Positions 6,881-13,275 of a stretch of DNA of 20,293 nt are shown here, one piece after another; position 1 is the first letter of the stretch; the number at the start of each line of letters is the position of its first letter. The position numbers and the translations under genes are program-made. The DNA lies in the NCBI GenBank assembly GCA_945871335.1, contig CAMBWM010000010.1:1-20293 (forward strand). Direction: 5' to 3'. The notes beneath the pieces are model-generated. The model ran no database searches. It saw only the letters and a list, made by a program, of their open reading frames with translations, and was not told the DNA's origin. The DNA is from Polaromonas sp. YR568 (GTDB lineage: Bacteria; Pseudomonadota; Gammaproteobacteria; Burkholderiales; Burkholderiaceae).

Positions 6881-7990
6881 TCAGCCCGGATGGCCGAGCC
6901 GCTGTGACAGGTTCAGAGCGGCGGCCTGCAGCGCCACGGGAACACGTGCGCCGTCGCGGAGGTCCAGCGTGTCTGCCGGTCCGACCACCGTGAGGCCCAG
7001 TACCATGCGGCCCTGCATGTCGAACACTGGCGCGCACACGGCGTTGATGGCTTGTCCGTAGACGGTGGTGAAGTTGTCGTTGGCGAACACACGCGCCATG
7101 CCATCGGCGCGCACCTGCAGCAACTGCAGCTCCAACGCGGCCAGGGTGGAGGCGGCCGTGGCGCTACCGAGTTCAGTGTCGATCATTTTTTGGGTGAGCG
7201 GCCGCGGCAGGTAGGCCGCGAAAGCCAGCCCCGTGGCCGAGGTCAGCAGTTGCGACACTACACCCGTGCGCAGGTTGGCCGGCATGGGATCGCGGGGCTG
7301 CTCCCAACGGATGACGGTCGGCCCGCAGTTGCCCCAGACCGATAGCGCCAGGGTTTCGTTCAGGTCGTAACACAGCTCGGCCAGCATCGGAGTCGCCATG
7401 CGCACCGCGTGCAGATGGGCCTGGCTGGCGATGCTCAGGTCAGGTGAGGAGGCGCCCAGCACGTGCGGTTGCGCAGACAGGTACTTGCCACCGCCGAACA
7501 CCAGCGATTTGCGAAGGCCGTGTTCGATGCGCTCCACACGGCCGACGAACACGGTGTGATCGCCCCCCGGAAAACGGGCCTCGTGGGTGCATTCCAGATA
7601 CGCCGCGCAGCCCGGTATCAGGGGCACGCCACCCAGGCCGGTTTGCACCGGAAGATTTTCAAACTTGTCCTGCCCAGGTGTGGAGAAGCGGCGCGAGATG
7701 TCGATCTGGTCTTCCGCCAGGATGTTCACGGCGAAGCGTTGGGCATCCAGGAACACCGGGTGACTGAGCGCCGTGACGGACTGGCTCCAGAGAATCAGCG
7801 GCGGGTTCAGCGACACCGAACTGAAGGAGTTGACTGTCAAGCCATGTGCCTTGCCCTGCTTGTCCAGCGCCGTGATGACCGTGACACCGGTGACGAATGC
7901 GCCCAGCACTTGCCGCAGTTCACGCGGTTCGATGGCGGGTCGTTCCGCCGAGCAAAGCTGGGTAAGGGGAGGGTTGAGGACTGCATGCAT
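6881..7990 (-). CDS. Flavin reductase fused to an IclR-type effector-binding domain
   Basis: The 369-residue product has two parts. Residues about 20-170 are a flavin-reductase-like FMN-binding split barrel (PF01613): GAFVTGVTVITA, GLTVNSFSSVSLNPPLILW and FAVNILAEDQ are hallmark segments of HpaC-type NAD(P)H:flavin reductases. Residues about 180-365 match the IclR C-terminal ligand-binding domain (PF01614), most clearly in YGQAINAVCAPVFDMQGRMV followed by GLTVVGPAD. The IclR helix-turn-helix is absent, so it should not bind DNA. The likely role is to supply reduced flavin to the adjacent monooxygenase, with the second domain sensing substrate. A comparable design is known for the Acinetobacter p-hydroxyphenylacetate hydroxylase reductase, whose extra C-terminal domain controls activity by ligand. 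ATG 7990 is preferred; ATG 8068 would add 26 residues, has no ribosome binding site and would overlap a palindromic operator. Divergent from lysR. Confidence 0.87.
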   Translation of the reverse strand: MHAVLNPPLTQLCSAERPAIEPRELRQVLGAFVTGVTVITALDKQGKAHGLTVNSFSSVSLNPPLILWSQSVTALSHPVFLDAQRFAVNILAEDQIDISRRFSTPGQDKFENLPVQTGLGGVPLIPGCAAYLECTHEARFPGGDHTVFVGRVERIEHGLRKSLVFGGGKYLSAQPHVLGASSPDLSIASQAHLHAVRMATPMLAELCYDLNETLALSVWGNCGPTVIRWEQPRDPMPANLRTGVVSQLLTSATGLAFAAYLPRPLTQKMIDTELGSATAASTLAALELQLLQVRADGMARVFANDNFTTVYGQAINAVCAPVFDMQGRMVLGLTVVGPADTLDLRDGARVPVALQAAALNLSQRLGHPG

Positions 7991-8069
7991 CTTGGGGTCT
8001 CTGTGGGTGCCAGAAGTCGAAAGATACGTGCCGCCATCGATTAACGGAAATGATTTTATCTGATACATT

Positions 8070-8085
8070 TCATCAAATTTGATGA
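8070..8085. promoter_or_regulatory. 16-bp perfect palindrome, candidate LysR operator
   Basis: TCATCAAATTTGATGA is perfectly self-complementary and sits in the 110-base gap between the divergent reductase-IclR gene (start 7990) and lysR (start 8101). LysR-type regulators usually bind A/T-rich dyads next to their own divergent promoter. A related dyad with the same TTGAT/ATCAA half-sites lies after lysR at 9033-9049. Confidence 0.6.
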
Positions 8086-8100
8086 TGAAGCTTTCCTCCC

Positions 8101-9036
8101 ATGTCTGACACCTTGCTTCGCATGCGGCTGTTCGCGGCGGTGTACGAAGAGCGGTCGTTCACCGCGGCGGCGGTGCGTGAAAACTCCACGCAGTCCGGCG
8201 TCACACAACACGTGCGCAAACTGGAAGACCAGTACGGCGTGAAGTTGTTTCTGCGTGAGGTGGGCAACGTCGTGCCTACGCCCGCGGGCGAAGCGTACTA
8301 CCGGGGTTGTGTGGAGGTGCTGCGCGCGCACGAAGAAGTGCGCCTGACCATCCGGGACTTTGGCGAGAGCCTGGATGGCCATGTGCTCGTGGGCCTCACG
8401 CCGACCATGACGCGGGGCGCCTTAGCCCCTGCGCTGGCCCGGTTCAAGAAGGAACACCCCAACGTGGCGGTGCGCGTCATCGACGCCTACAGCGACATCG
8501 TGATAGCCAAGGTGCGCGCGGGCGAGCTTGATTTCGGCATCGTGCCCGGTTTCAGTTCCGACGTGGGTCTTCGCAGCGAGCTGTTCGCACGCACGCCCGA
8601 GTTTCTGGTGGGCGGACCGCAGTCGCCCTTGGGTCTGAAGCACCTGGCGCCGGTGCGCTTGTCGACGCTGGGGCCGCTCAAGTTGGTGGTGCCCAGTATG
8701 CTCCAAGTGCGGCGCACGTACCTCGAGCGTTACCTCGCGGCGACCGGCACCGTAGTGGCCGAGCGCATGGAGATCGACAGTTCGCTGGCCGCCGTGGATT
8801 TTGTGAGCCAGACCGATTGGGTGTCGGTGCATCCGGGCATTGCGATGATGCGCGAGATCGAAAACAGGCAGCTCATAATCAACCCGATTGTTGGACCGAC
8901 GCTCTCGCTGGAACTGTTTCGCATCGAGCGGGCGCGCACGCCGCTGTCGCGTCCGGCCATCGCATTTCTGGAGATCCTGAAATCCGGCACGGACGCGCTG
9001 AGCGCATCGGCCGACCTCCTGCATCAGGAATGTTGA
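8101..9036 (+). CDS. LysR-family transcriptional regulator
   Basis: The 311-residue product has the standard LysR layout. A winged helix-turn-helix lies at about residues 5-65, with ERSFTAAAVRENSTQSGVTQHV as helix-turn-helix and KLEDQYGVKLFLR as the wing, followed by TPAGEAYY and a linker helix. From about residue 92 onward is the type-2 periplasmic-binding-like effector domain, starting DGHVLVGLTPTM. Length and start (ATG 8101) fit the family; no clear Shine-Dalgarno is seen, as is frequent for self-limited regulators. It stands between a leftward oxygenase/reductase pair and a rightward ring-degradation-type set. It most likely activates both in response to a pathway intermediate and represses itself; the palindrome at 8070-8085 is a plausible target. 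The downstream hydrolase gene starts only 59 bases after its stop. Confidence 0.93.
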   Translation: MSDTLLRMRLFAAVYEERSFTAAAVRENSTQSGVTQHVRKLEDQYGVKLFLREVGNVVPTPAGEAYYRGCVEVLRAHEEVRLTIRDFGESLDGHVLVGLTPTMTRGALAPALARFKKEHPNVAVRVIDAYSDIVIAKVRAGELDFGIVPGFSSDVGLRSELFARTPEFLVGGPQSPLGLKHLAPVRLSTLGPLKLVVPSMLQVRRTYLERYLAATGTVVAERMEIDSSLAAVDFVSQTDWVSVHPGIAMMREIENRQLIINPIVGPTLSLELFRIERARTPLSRPAIAFLEILKSGTDALSASADLLHQEC

Positions 9037-9050
9037 TCCTACCGATCAAC
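9032..9050. promoter_or_regulatory. Inverted repeat across the end of lysR, candidate second operator or hairpin
   Basis: GTTGATC (9032-9038) and GATCAAC (9044-9050) form a 7-bp inverted repeat with a 5-base centre, overlapping the lysR stop codon and lying about 45 bases before the hydrolase start. Half-sites TTGAT/ATCAA match those in the palindrome at 8070-8085. There is no T-run directly after, so an operator is at least as likely as a terminator. Confidence 0.4.
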
Positions 9051-9095
9051 CAAAATCATTTCCCGGAAGGCGTGTAGATCCCTAAGCTTTGGCAC

Positions 9096-9905
9096 ATGAC
9101 ACCCAGTAACCCCCAACGCAAAGAATCTTTCTGCGAGATCCACAGCGGTCGCATCCACTACGTTGAGGCGGGCGAAGGCCCCGCGCTGTTGCTGCTGCAC
9201 AGCAATGGTTGTTCGCTGCACGAGTTCGCGAGCGTGATGGCGGGACTGTCGCAACACCACCGCTGCATCGCGTGGGACATGCCGGGCCACGGCGATTCGG
9301 ACAGTCCGCAGGGGCACCAATCCATCGAGGACTACGCCGATGCCGTGCTGGCGTTCATGGATGCGCTGGGCCTGAAGAAGGCGCATGTGTGCGGCGCTTC
9401 GGTAGGCGGCTTCATCGCGATCGCGCTGGCCGTGGCCGCGCCTTCGCGGGTGGCGGGAGTGGTGATCGCAGAGGCGGCGTTGCGTAGCGAGGCGGATTGG
9501 GCCGGTCAGTGGTTGCGCATTGAAACCATGTTTTCTATTCCGACACAAACCCACGAGGCGGTCGCACCGCGCTTTCGTGCCCTCGATGCCGACTTGCTGA
9601 CACGCTGGAATATCGACCGCCACAAGGCCGGCGTTTGGCGCATGGTGGATGTGATGTGGGCTATCCGCCAATACAAGGCCGCCGATCAACTTCGCTTGTT
9701 GAGCAAATCGGGTGTGCCGGCGGTGGTGTTGATGGGCGACCGTGGACCGGTGATCTCTTGCCGGTCGGACTATGAAGCGCTGCTGCCCGAAGCGGCGATT
9801 CAGGTGGTCGACAACGCTGGTCACTTTCCCATGATCGACGACCCACAGGCTTTCGTGAGCGCGTTGCAAGCCGGGATGGCCGAAGCGACTTCTGCTGCAT
9901 CGTAG
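9096..9905 (+). CDS. Alpha/beta-fold hydrolase, PcaD-like (possible enol-lactone or ring-product hydrolase)
   Basis: The 269-residue product is a complete alpha/beta hydrolase (PF00561/PF12697). LLLLHSNG (about 31-38) is the oxyanion-hole strand, WDMPGHGDSD (60-69) the following loop, and GASVGG contains the nucleophile S102. D215 in LMGDRGPV and H243 in NAGHFPMIDDP complete a likely Ser-Asp-His triad. The general pattern resembles 3-oxoadipate enol-lactonase (PcaD) and meta-cleavage-product hydrolases. Position supports the PcaD-like reading: pcaI and pcaJ follow directly (9-base gap to pcaI). No strong Shine-Dalgarno precedes ATG 9096. The exact substrate cannot be assigned; hydrolysis of a lactone, ester or C-C bond formed by the monooxygenase step is inferred. 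Confidence 0.88.
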   Translation: MTPSNPQRKESFCEIHSGRIHYVEAGEGPALLLLHSNGCSLHEFASVMAGLSQHHRCIAWDMPGHGDSDSPQGHQSIEDYADAVLAFMDALGLKKAHVCGASVGGFIAIALAVAAPSRVAGVVIAEAALRSEADWAGQWLRIETMFSIPTQTHEAVAPRFRALDADLLTRWNIDRHKAGVWRMVDVMWAIRQYKAADQLRLLSKSGVPAVVLMGDRGPVISCRSDYEALLPEAAIQVVDNAGHFPMIDDPQAFVSALQAGMAEATSAAS

Positions 9906-9914
9906 GCCGCATCC

Positions 9915-10631
9915 ATGATCCAGAAAATCGCAGCCTCGTTGGCCGAGGCGCTCATCGGCATCGAAGACGGTGCCACTGTGCTCATCGGCGGCTTCGGTAC
10001 CGCTGGTGTTCCCGTTGAACTGATCGACGGCCTGATCGATCTGGGCGCGCGCGAACTCACCGTGGTCAACAACAACGCCGGCAACGGCGAGCAGGGTCTG
10101 GCCCGGTTGCTCCAGGCGGGGCGTGTGCGCAAGGTCATCTGCAGCTTTCCGCGCGCGACCGACAGCCATGTGTTCGATGCGTTGTACCGCAGTGGCCGCA
10201 TCGCGCTGGAGCTGGTACCGCAAGGCAACCTTGCCGAGCGCCTGCGCGCCGCCGGGGCGGGCATCGGTGCCTTCTTCACGCCCACCGGCGTTGGCACCGA
10301 ACTTGCCAAAAATGCCGATGGCTCGCCTAAAGAAGCACGCGTCATCGATGGCAAAGCTTATGTGCTGGAGTTCCCCATCGTGGGGGATGTGGCACTCATC
10401 AAGGCCGAGCGCGGCGACCGTTGGGGCAATCTCAGCTACCGCAAAGCCGCGCGCAATTTTGGGCCGGTGATGGCCACCGCGGCCAAGCGCACCATTGCCA
10501 GCGTTTATGACATCGTCGAACTCGGTGGCATCGACCCCGAGGCCGTGGTAACACCCGGCATCCACGTGAGTGCCGTGGTGCAGATACCTCGCGTGGCCAC
10601 GCAGGCCGGTGGCTTTAAGGCGGCTGCATGA
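9915..10631 (+). CDS. pcaI: 3-oxoadipate CoA-transferase subunit A
   Basis: The 238-residue product is the alpha subunit of a family I (SCOT-type) CoA-transferase (PF01144). It aligns from memory over nearly its whole length with Pseudomonas PcaI: GGFGTAGVPVELIDGLI (about 24-40), NNAGNGEQGLARLL, VRKVICSFPR, LVPQGNLAERLRAAGAGIGAFF and GDRWGNLSYRKAARNFGP are all in the expected order. With subunit B it transfers CoA from succinyl-CoA to 3-oxoadipate (or a close relative), giving 3-oxoadipyl-CoA in the cytoplasm. It overlaps pcaJ by four bases (ATGA at 10628-10631), so the two subunits are translationally coupled. No thiolase gene (pcaF) is near to complete the route to acetyl-CoA and succinyl-CoA; one elsewhere on the genome would be required. 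Confidence 0.9.
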   Translation: MIQKIAASLAEALIGIEDGATVLIGGFGTAGVPVELIDGLIDLGARELTVVNNNAGNGEQGLARLLQAGRVRKVICSFPRATDSHVFDALYRSGRIALELVPQGNLAERLRAAGAGIGAFFTPTGVGTELAKNADGSPKEARVIDGKAYVLEFPIVGDVALIKAERGDRWGNLSYRKAARNFGPVMATAAKRTIASVYDIVELGGIDPEAVVTPGIHVSAVVQIPRVATQAGGFKAAA

Positions 10632-11308
10632 GCTACACAAGAAGAACCAAGGACGAGCTGGCCCGACGAGTGGCGCAAGACATCCACGACGGGGCCTACG
10701 TGAACCTGGGCATCGGTCAGCCGACCCTGGTGGCCAACCACTTGCCCCGGGGTATCGAGGTGGTGCTGCACAGCGAGAACGGCATCCTCGGCATGGGCCC
10801 GGCGCCCGTTGCCGGTGAAGAAGACTACGACCTCATCAATGCAGGCAAACAACCTGTGACCTTGCTGGCCGGTGGCGCGTACTTCCACCACGCCGACAGC
10901 TTCGGGATGATGCGTGGGGGCCACCTGGACATCTGCGTGCTCGGCGCGTTTCAGGTCTCGGCCACCGGCGATCTGGCGAACTGGAGCACGGGCGAAGCGG
11001 GCTCGATTCCCGCCGTGGGCGGTGCCATGGACCTAGCTGTAGGCGCTAAGCAGACCTGGGTAATGATGGATTTGCTCACCCGCAACGGCCAGAGCAAGGT
11101 GGTGTCGCAATGCAGCTACCCGCTCACGGGCATTGCTTGCGTGAAACGTATCTACAGCGACCTGGCCACACTGTCTTGTACCCCCGAAGGATTGAGGCTC
11201 ATCGACAAGGTTGATGGGCTCTCGCACGCAGCGTTAGAAGCCTTGGTGGGTTTGCCCATTGCGGCCGCAGATGGATTCGCTCGCACACATCAGCAGGAGA
11301 CCACATGA
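10628..11308 (+). CDS. pcaJ: 3-oxoadipate CoA-transferase subunit B
   Basis: The 226-residue beta subunit carries the catalytic glutamate, E50, in LHSENGILGMGP. This is the residue that forms the glutamyl-CoA thioester in SCOT-type transferases. Other family signatures are GAYVNLGIGQPTLVANHL (about 22-39), the HHADSFGMMRGGHLDICVLGA region (about 97-117) and YPLTGIACVKRIYSDLA. The resemblance to Pseudomonas PcaJ is strong along the length. It is coupled at both ends: ATGA overlap with pcaI at 10628 and ATGA overlap with the decarboxylase-fold gene at 11305. That tight packing argues that the three proteins are made together. A related acid (acetoacetate or a substituted oxoadipate) as true substrate cannot be excluded. 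Confidence 0.9.
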   Translation: MSYTRRTKDELARRVAQDIHDGAYVNLGIGQPTLVANHLPRGIEVVLHSENGILGMGPAPVAGEEDYDLINAGKQPVTLLAGGAYFHHADSFGMMRGGHLDICVLGAFQVSATGDLANWSTGEAGSIPAVGGAMDLAVGAKQTWVMMDLLTRNGQSKVVSQCSYPLTGIACVKRIYSDLATLSCTPEGLRLIDKVDGLSHAALEALVGLPIAAADGFARTHQQETT

Positions 11309-12138
11309 CAAGAGACTATGGCGTGAACGACGAAGGCGAGAGCCTGAACCCCGATGAAGTGCTGGCTCGCGCGCTGAAACGACGAGGCGACACCTTTGAC
11401 CAGTTCAAGCTGCTCATCCGCGAATCGGCCCCCACTTACGACTTGATCTCTAAGACGGCGGGCTACGTTCACCACTACACCGGAAAAACGGGCTCTCAGC
11501 AGCAGCTGTCCGGCGTGATGCGCGAGTTGATCACGCTGAGCATGCTTGCCGCGAAGGCCGAACACGGCTTCACGCCTAACCACGTCCGGCGTCTCTACAA
11601 CCTGGGCGTGACCAATGCGGTGATGTTCGAGGCCGCGGCCGCCATGGCGGCGGTGACTGGCTGGACCACGGTGGCCCACACGGCGTCGGCCATCTTGGTG
11701 GCGAACACGCCCGACTACCCTTTCGGCTCCATGCCCCCCGACGGCGAACCCAAGGAACTGGTGCCGTTCCCTGAAATGGAACAAGGCCGCAGCCAGGACG
11801 GCAGCGTGTCCGACAACGAGCGCGACCAGGACGAGTACGCTTATATCGCCACGCTTGACCCCGAGCTGGCCCGCGTGGCCGCGCGTTGGGTGAACCATTG
11901 CCTGACCCCCGCGCCAGCCATGCGCCTGGGTGCCGGCCCGCGCGAACTGGTGGCCATTGCAGCGGCATGCGCGCGCGGCGAGACCGATCTGGCCGCCCAG
12001 CACATGCGCCGCGCTTATGCCTATGGCATGACGCGCACGCAAGTGCTGGAAGCCGTGTCATGCGTGCTGCCCATGACCGGCGCCATGACGCTGAAGATCG
12101 GCGTGCAGGCCATGCGCAAGGCCGACGCCGCCGCCTGA
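11305..12138 (+). CDS. Tandem carboxymuconolactone-decarboxylase-fold protein (PcaC-like)
   Basis: The 277-residue product contains two carboxymuconolactone decarboxylase-like units (PF02627). The first spans about residues 65-135 (VMRELITLSMLAAK, then PNHVRRLYNLGVTNAVMFEA). The second spans about 205-272 (GPRELVAIAAACARGETDLAAQHMRRAYAYGM). An acidic linker at about 145-180 joins them. Neither unit has the CxxC pair of AhpD-type peroxidases; each has a histidine at the equivalent helix (H93, H233). This points to the PcaC decarboxylase side of the family rather than an antioxidant role. PcaC is usually a single unit of about 130 residues, so the double form is unusual. AGGAG lies five bases before ATG 11305, and the gene overlaps pcaJ by four bases. 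By position it should decarboxylate or isomerise a lactone-like intermediate before the hydrolase step; this is inference. Confidence 0.8.
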   Translation: MTRDYGVNDEGESLNPDEVLARALKRRGDTFDQFKLLIRESAPTYDLISKTAGYVHHYTGKTGSQQQLSGVMRELITLSMLAAKAEHGFTPNHVRRLYNLGVTNAVMFEAAAAMAAVTGWTTVAHTASAILVANTPDYPFGSMPPDGEPKELVPFPEMEQGRSQDGSVSDNERDQDEYAYIATLDPELARVAARWVNHCLTPAPAMRLGAGPRELVAIAAACARGETDLAAQHMRRAYAYGMTRTQVLEAVSCVLPMTGAMTLKIGVQAMRKADAAA

Positions 12139-12168
12139 GCATTCCAAGACAACACATAAGGAGACACC

Positions 12169-13137
12169 ATGACACCCCGCAGAACCGCCCTTGCATTCTT
12201 TCTTGCTGCCCCATTGGTTGCATTCGGGCAGGCAGCTCCCTGGCCGAGCGGCCCCATTGCCGTTATCTCGCCCGTGCAGGCGGGCTCTGCTGGTGATACG
12301 TCGCTGCGCATGGTTTTGCAGAAGATGGCGGAGAGCATGAATCAGCCCTTCGCGGTGGAGAACATGGCCGGTGCCGCCGGCATGATCGGCCTAGATAAGT
12401 TGTCGCGCGCCCGTCCCGACGGCACCACGATCGGTGGCATCAGCGACAGCACGCTCACCTACGTACCTATCATTCAAAAGCGCGTCAACTTTAATGCCCT
12501 CGATACGCTGGATCCGGTGGGTATCATTTCCGCCAGTACCTGGGTGCTCGTGGCCCATCCGTCGGTGGGCGTCAAGACCGTGGAGGAGCTGGTGGCCAAG
12601 GCAAAGGCCCGGCCAGGTCAGTTGAACTATGCGTCGGGCGGCATGGGCGGTTCACACCATGTGGTGATGGAGATGTTCAAGTCCGCCACGGGCACCCGCC
12701 TTTTGCACATTCCGTACCGCGGCGCCGGGTTCGCCTTGGCGGATGTTCAGGGGGGACAGGTACAGGTGATGTTCTCGGCCTTGTCGGTGGCGCTTGGGGC
12801 TATCGAAGCGGGCAAGCTGGTGCCACTGGCCGTGGCCTCAACAGCGCGCACGCCCTTGCTGCCGCAGGTTCCCACGGTGGCTGAAGCCGGGGTGCCGGGC
12901 TTTTCGTTCTCGACCTGGTCCGGAATGCTCGTGCCCAAGGGAACGCCACCCGCGATCATTGAAAAGCTGAACCAGGAATTGAATAAGGCCCTGCGGGACC
13001 CGCAGGTGTCCTCGAGCCTGGCTAAACTGGGCGCCACACCGCGGCCGGGCACGCAGAAGGATCTGGGGGAACTGATCCAAACCACCAACACCAAGATGGC
13101 CAAAGTCATCCGGGAGTCGAACATCCAGGGTGAGTAG
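12169..13137 (+). CDS. Bug-family (TctC-like) periplasmic solute-binding protein
   Basis: The 322-residue product is a complete Bug receptor (PF03401). ATG 12169 follows TAAGGAG by five bases. A signal peptide is seen at residues 1-22 (ending VAFGQA). The mature protein has WPSGPIAVISPVQAGSAGD, VENMAGAAGMIG (about 63-74), LNYASGGMGGSHHV (about 152-165) and LHIPYRGAGFALADVQGGQV. The loops around GSAGD and GGMGGSHH differ from those of the Bug protein at 3829, so different ligands are expected. It is the last gene of the set beginning with the hydrolase (30 bases after the decarboxylase-fold gene). It is therefore likely to capture the pathway substrate in the periplasm, or to report it to a sensor, but no membrane partner is encoded here. 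Confidence 0.92.
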   Translation: MTPRRTALAFFLAAPLVAFGQAAPWPSGPIAVISPVQAGSAGDTSLRMVLQKMAESMNQPFAVENMAGAAGMIGLDKLSRARPDGTTIGGISDSTLTYVPIIQKRVNFNALDTLDPVGIISASTWVLVAHPSVGVKTVEELVAKAKARPGQLNYASGGMGGSHHVVMEMFKSATGTRLLHIPYRGAGFALADVQGGQVQVMFSALSVALGAIEAGKLVPLAVASTARTPLLPQVPTVAEAGVPGFSFSTWSGMLVPKGTPPAIIEKLNQELNKALRDPQVSSSLAKLGATPRPGTQKDLGELIQTTNTKMAKVIRESNIQGE

Positions 13138-13183
13138 CGGAGCAGGGCAGTGTGAACACAGCGCGTGGTGGTCGCAGTTCAAC

Positions 13184-13203
13184 GCCTGCATTGACTTGCA
13201 GGC
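13184..13203. terminator. Possible hairpin after the catabolic operon
   Basis: GCCTGCA (13184-13190) and TGCAGGC (13197-13203) form a 7-bp stem with loop TTGACT, about 45 bases after the Bug stop codon. No T-run follows, so termination would be weak or Rho-dependent. Confidence 0.35.
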
Positions 13204-13275
13204 AGTGTTATTGACTGCTAGATCGGTACGGGGGCATGAGCGGGGGAGAAGTTGCACTACGTGCTAGACCGCTCT

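Noticed and set aside
9039..10640. Minus-strand open frame of 533 codons
   Set aside because: It lies opposite the alpha/beta hydrolase and pcaI, both of which have clear family motifs; its histidine- and arginine-rich translation is typical of the antisense of a high-GC gene.
11290..12042. Minus-strand open frame of 250 codons
   Set aside because: It is antisense to the tandem decarboxylase-fold gene, with low-complexity His/Arg/Gly composition.
11305..12138. AhpD-type alkylhydroperoxidase role for the decarboxylase-fold protein
   Set aside because: Both units lack the CxxC motif required for peroxidase activity, and the gene is embedded in a pca-like operon.
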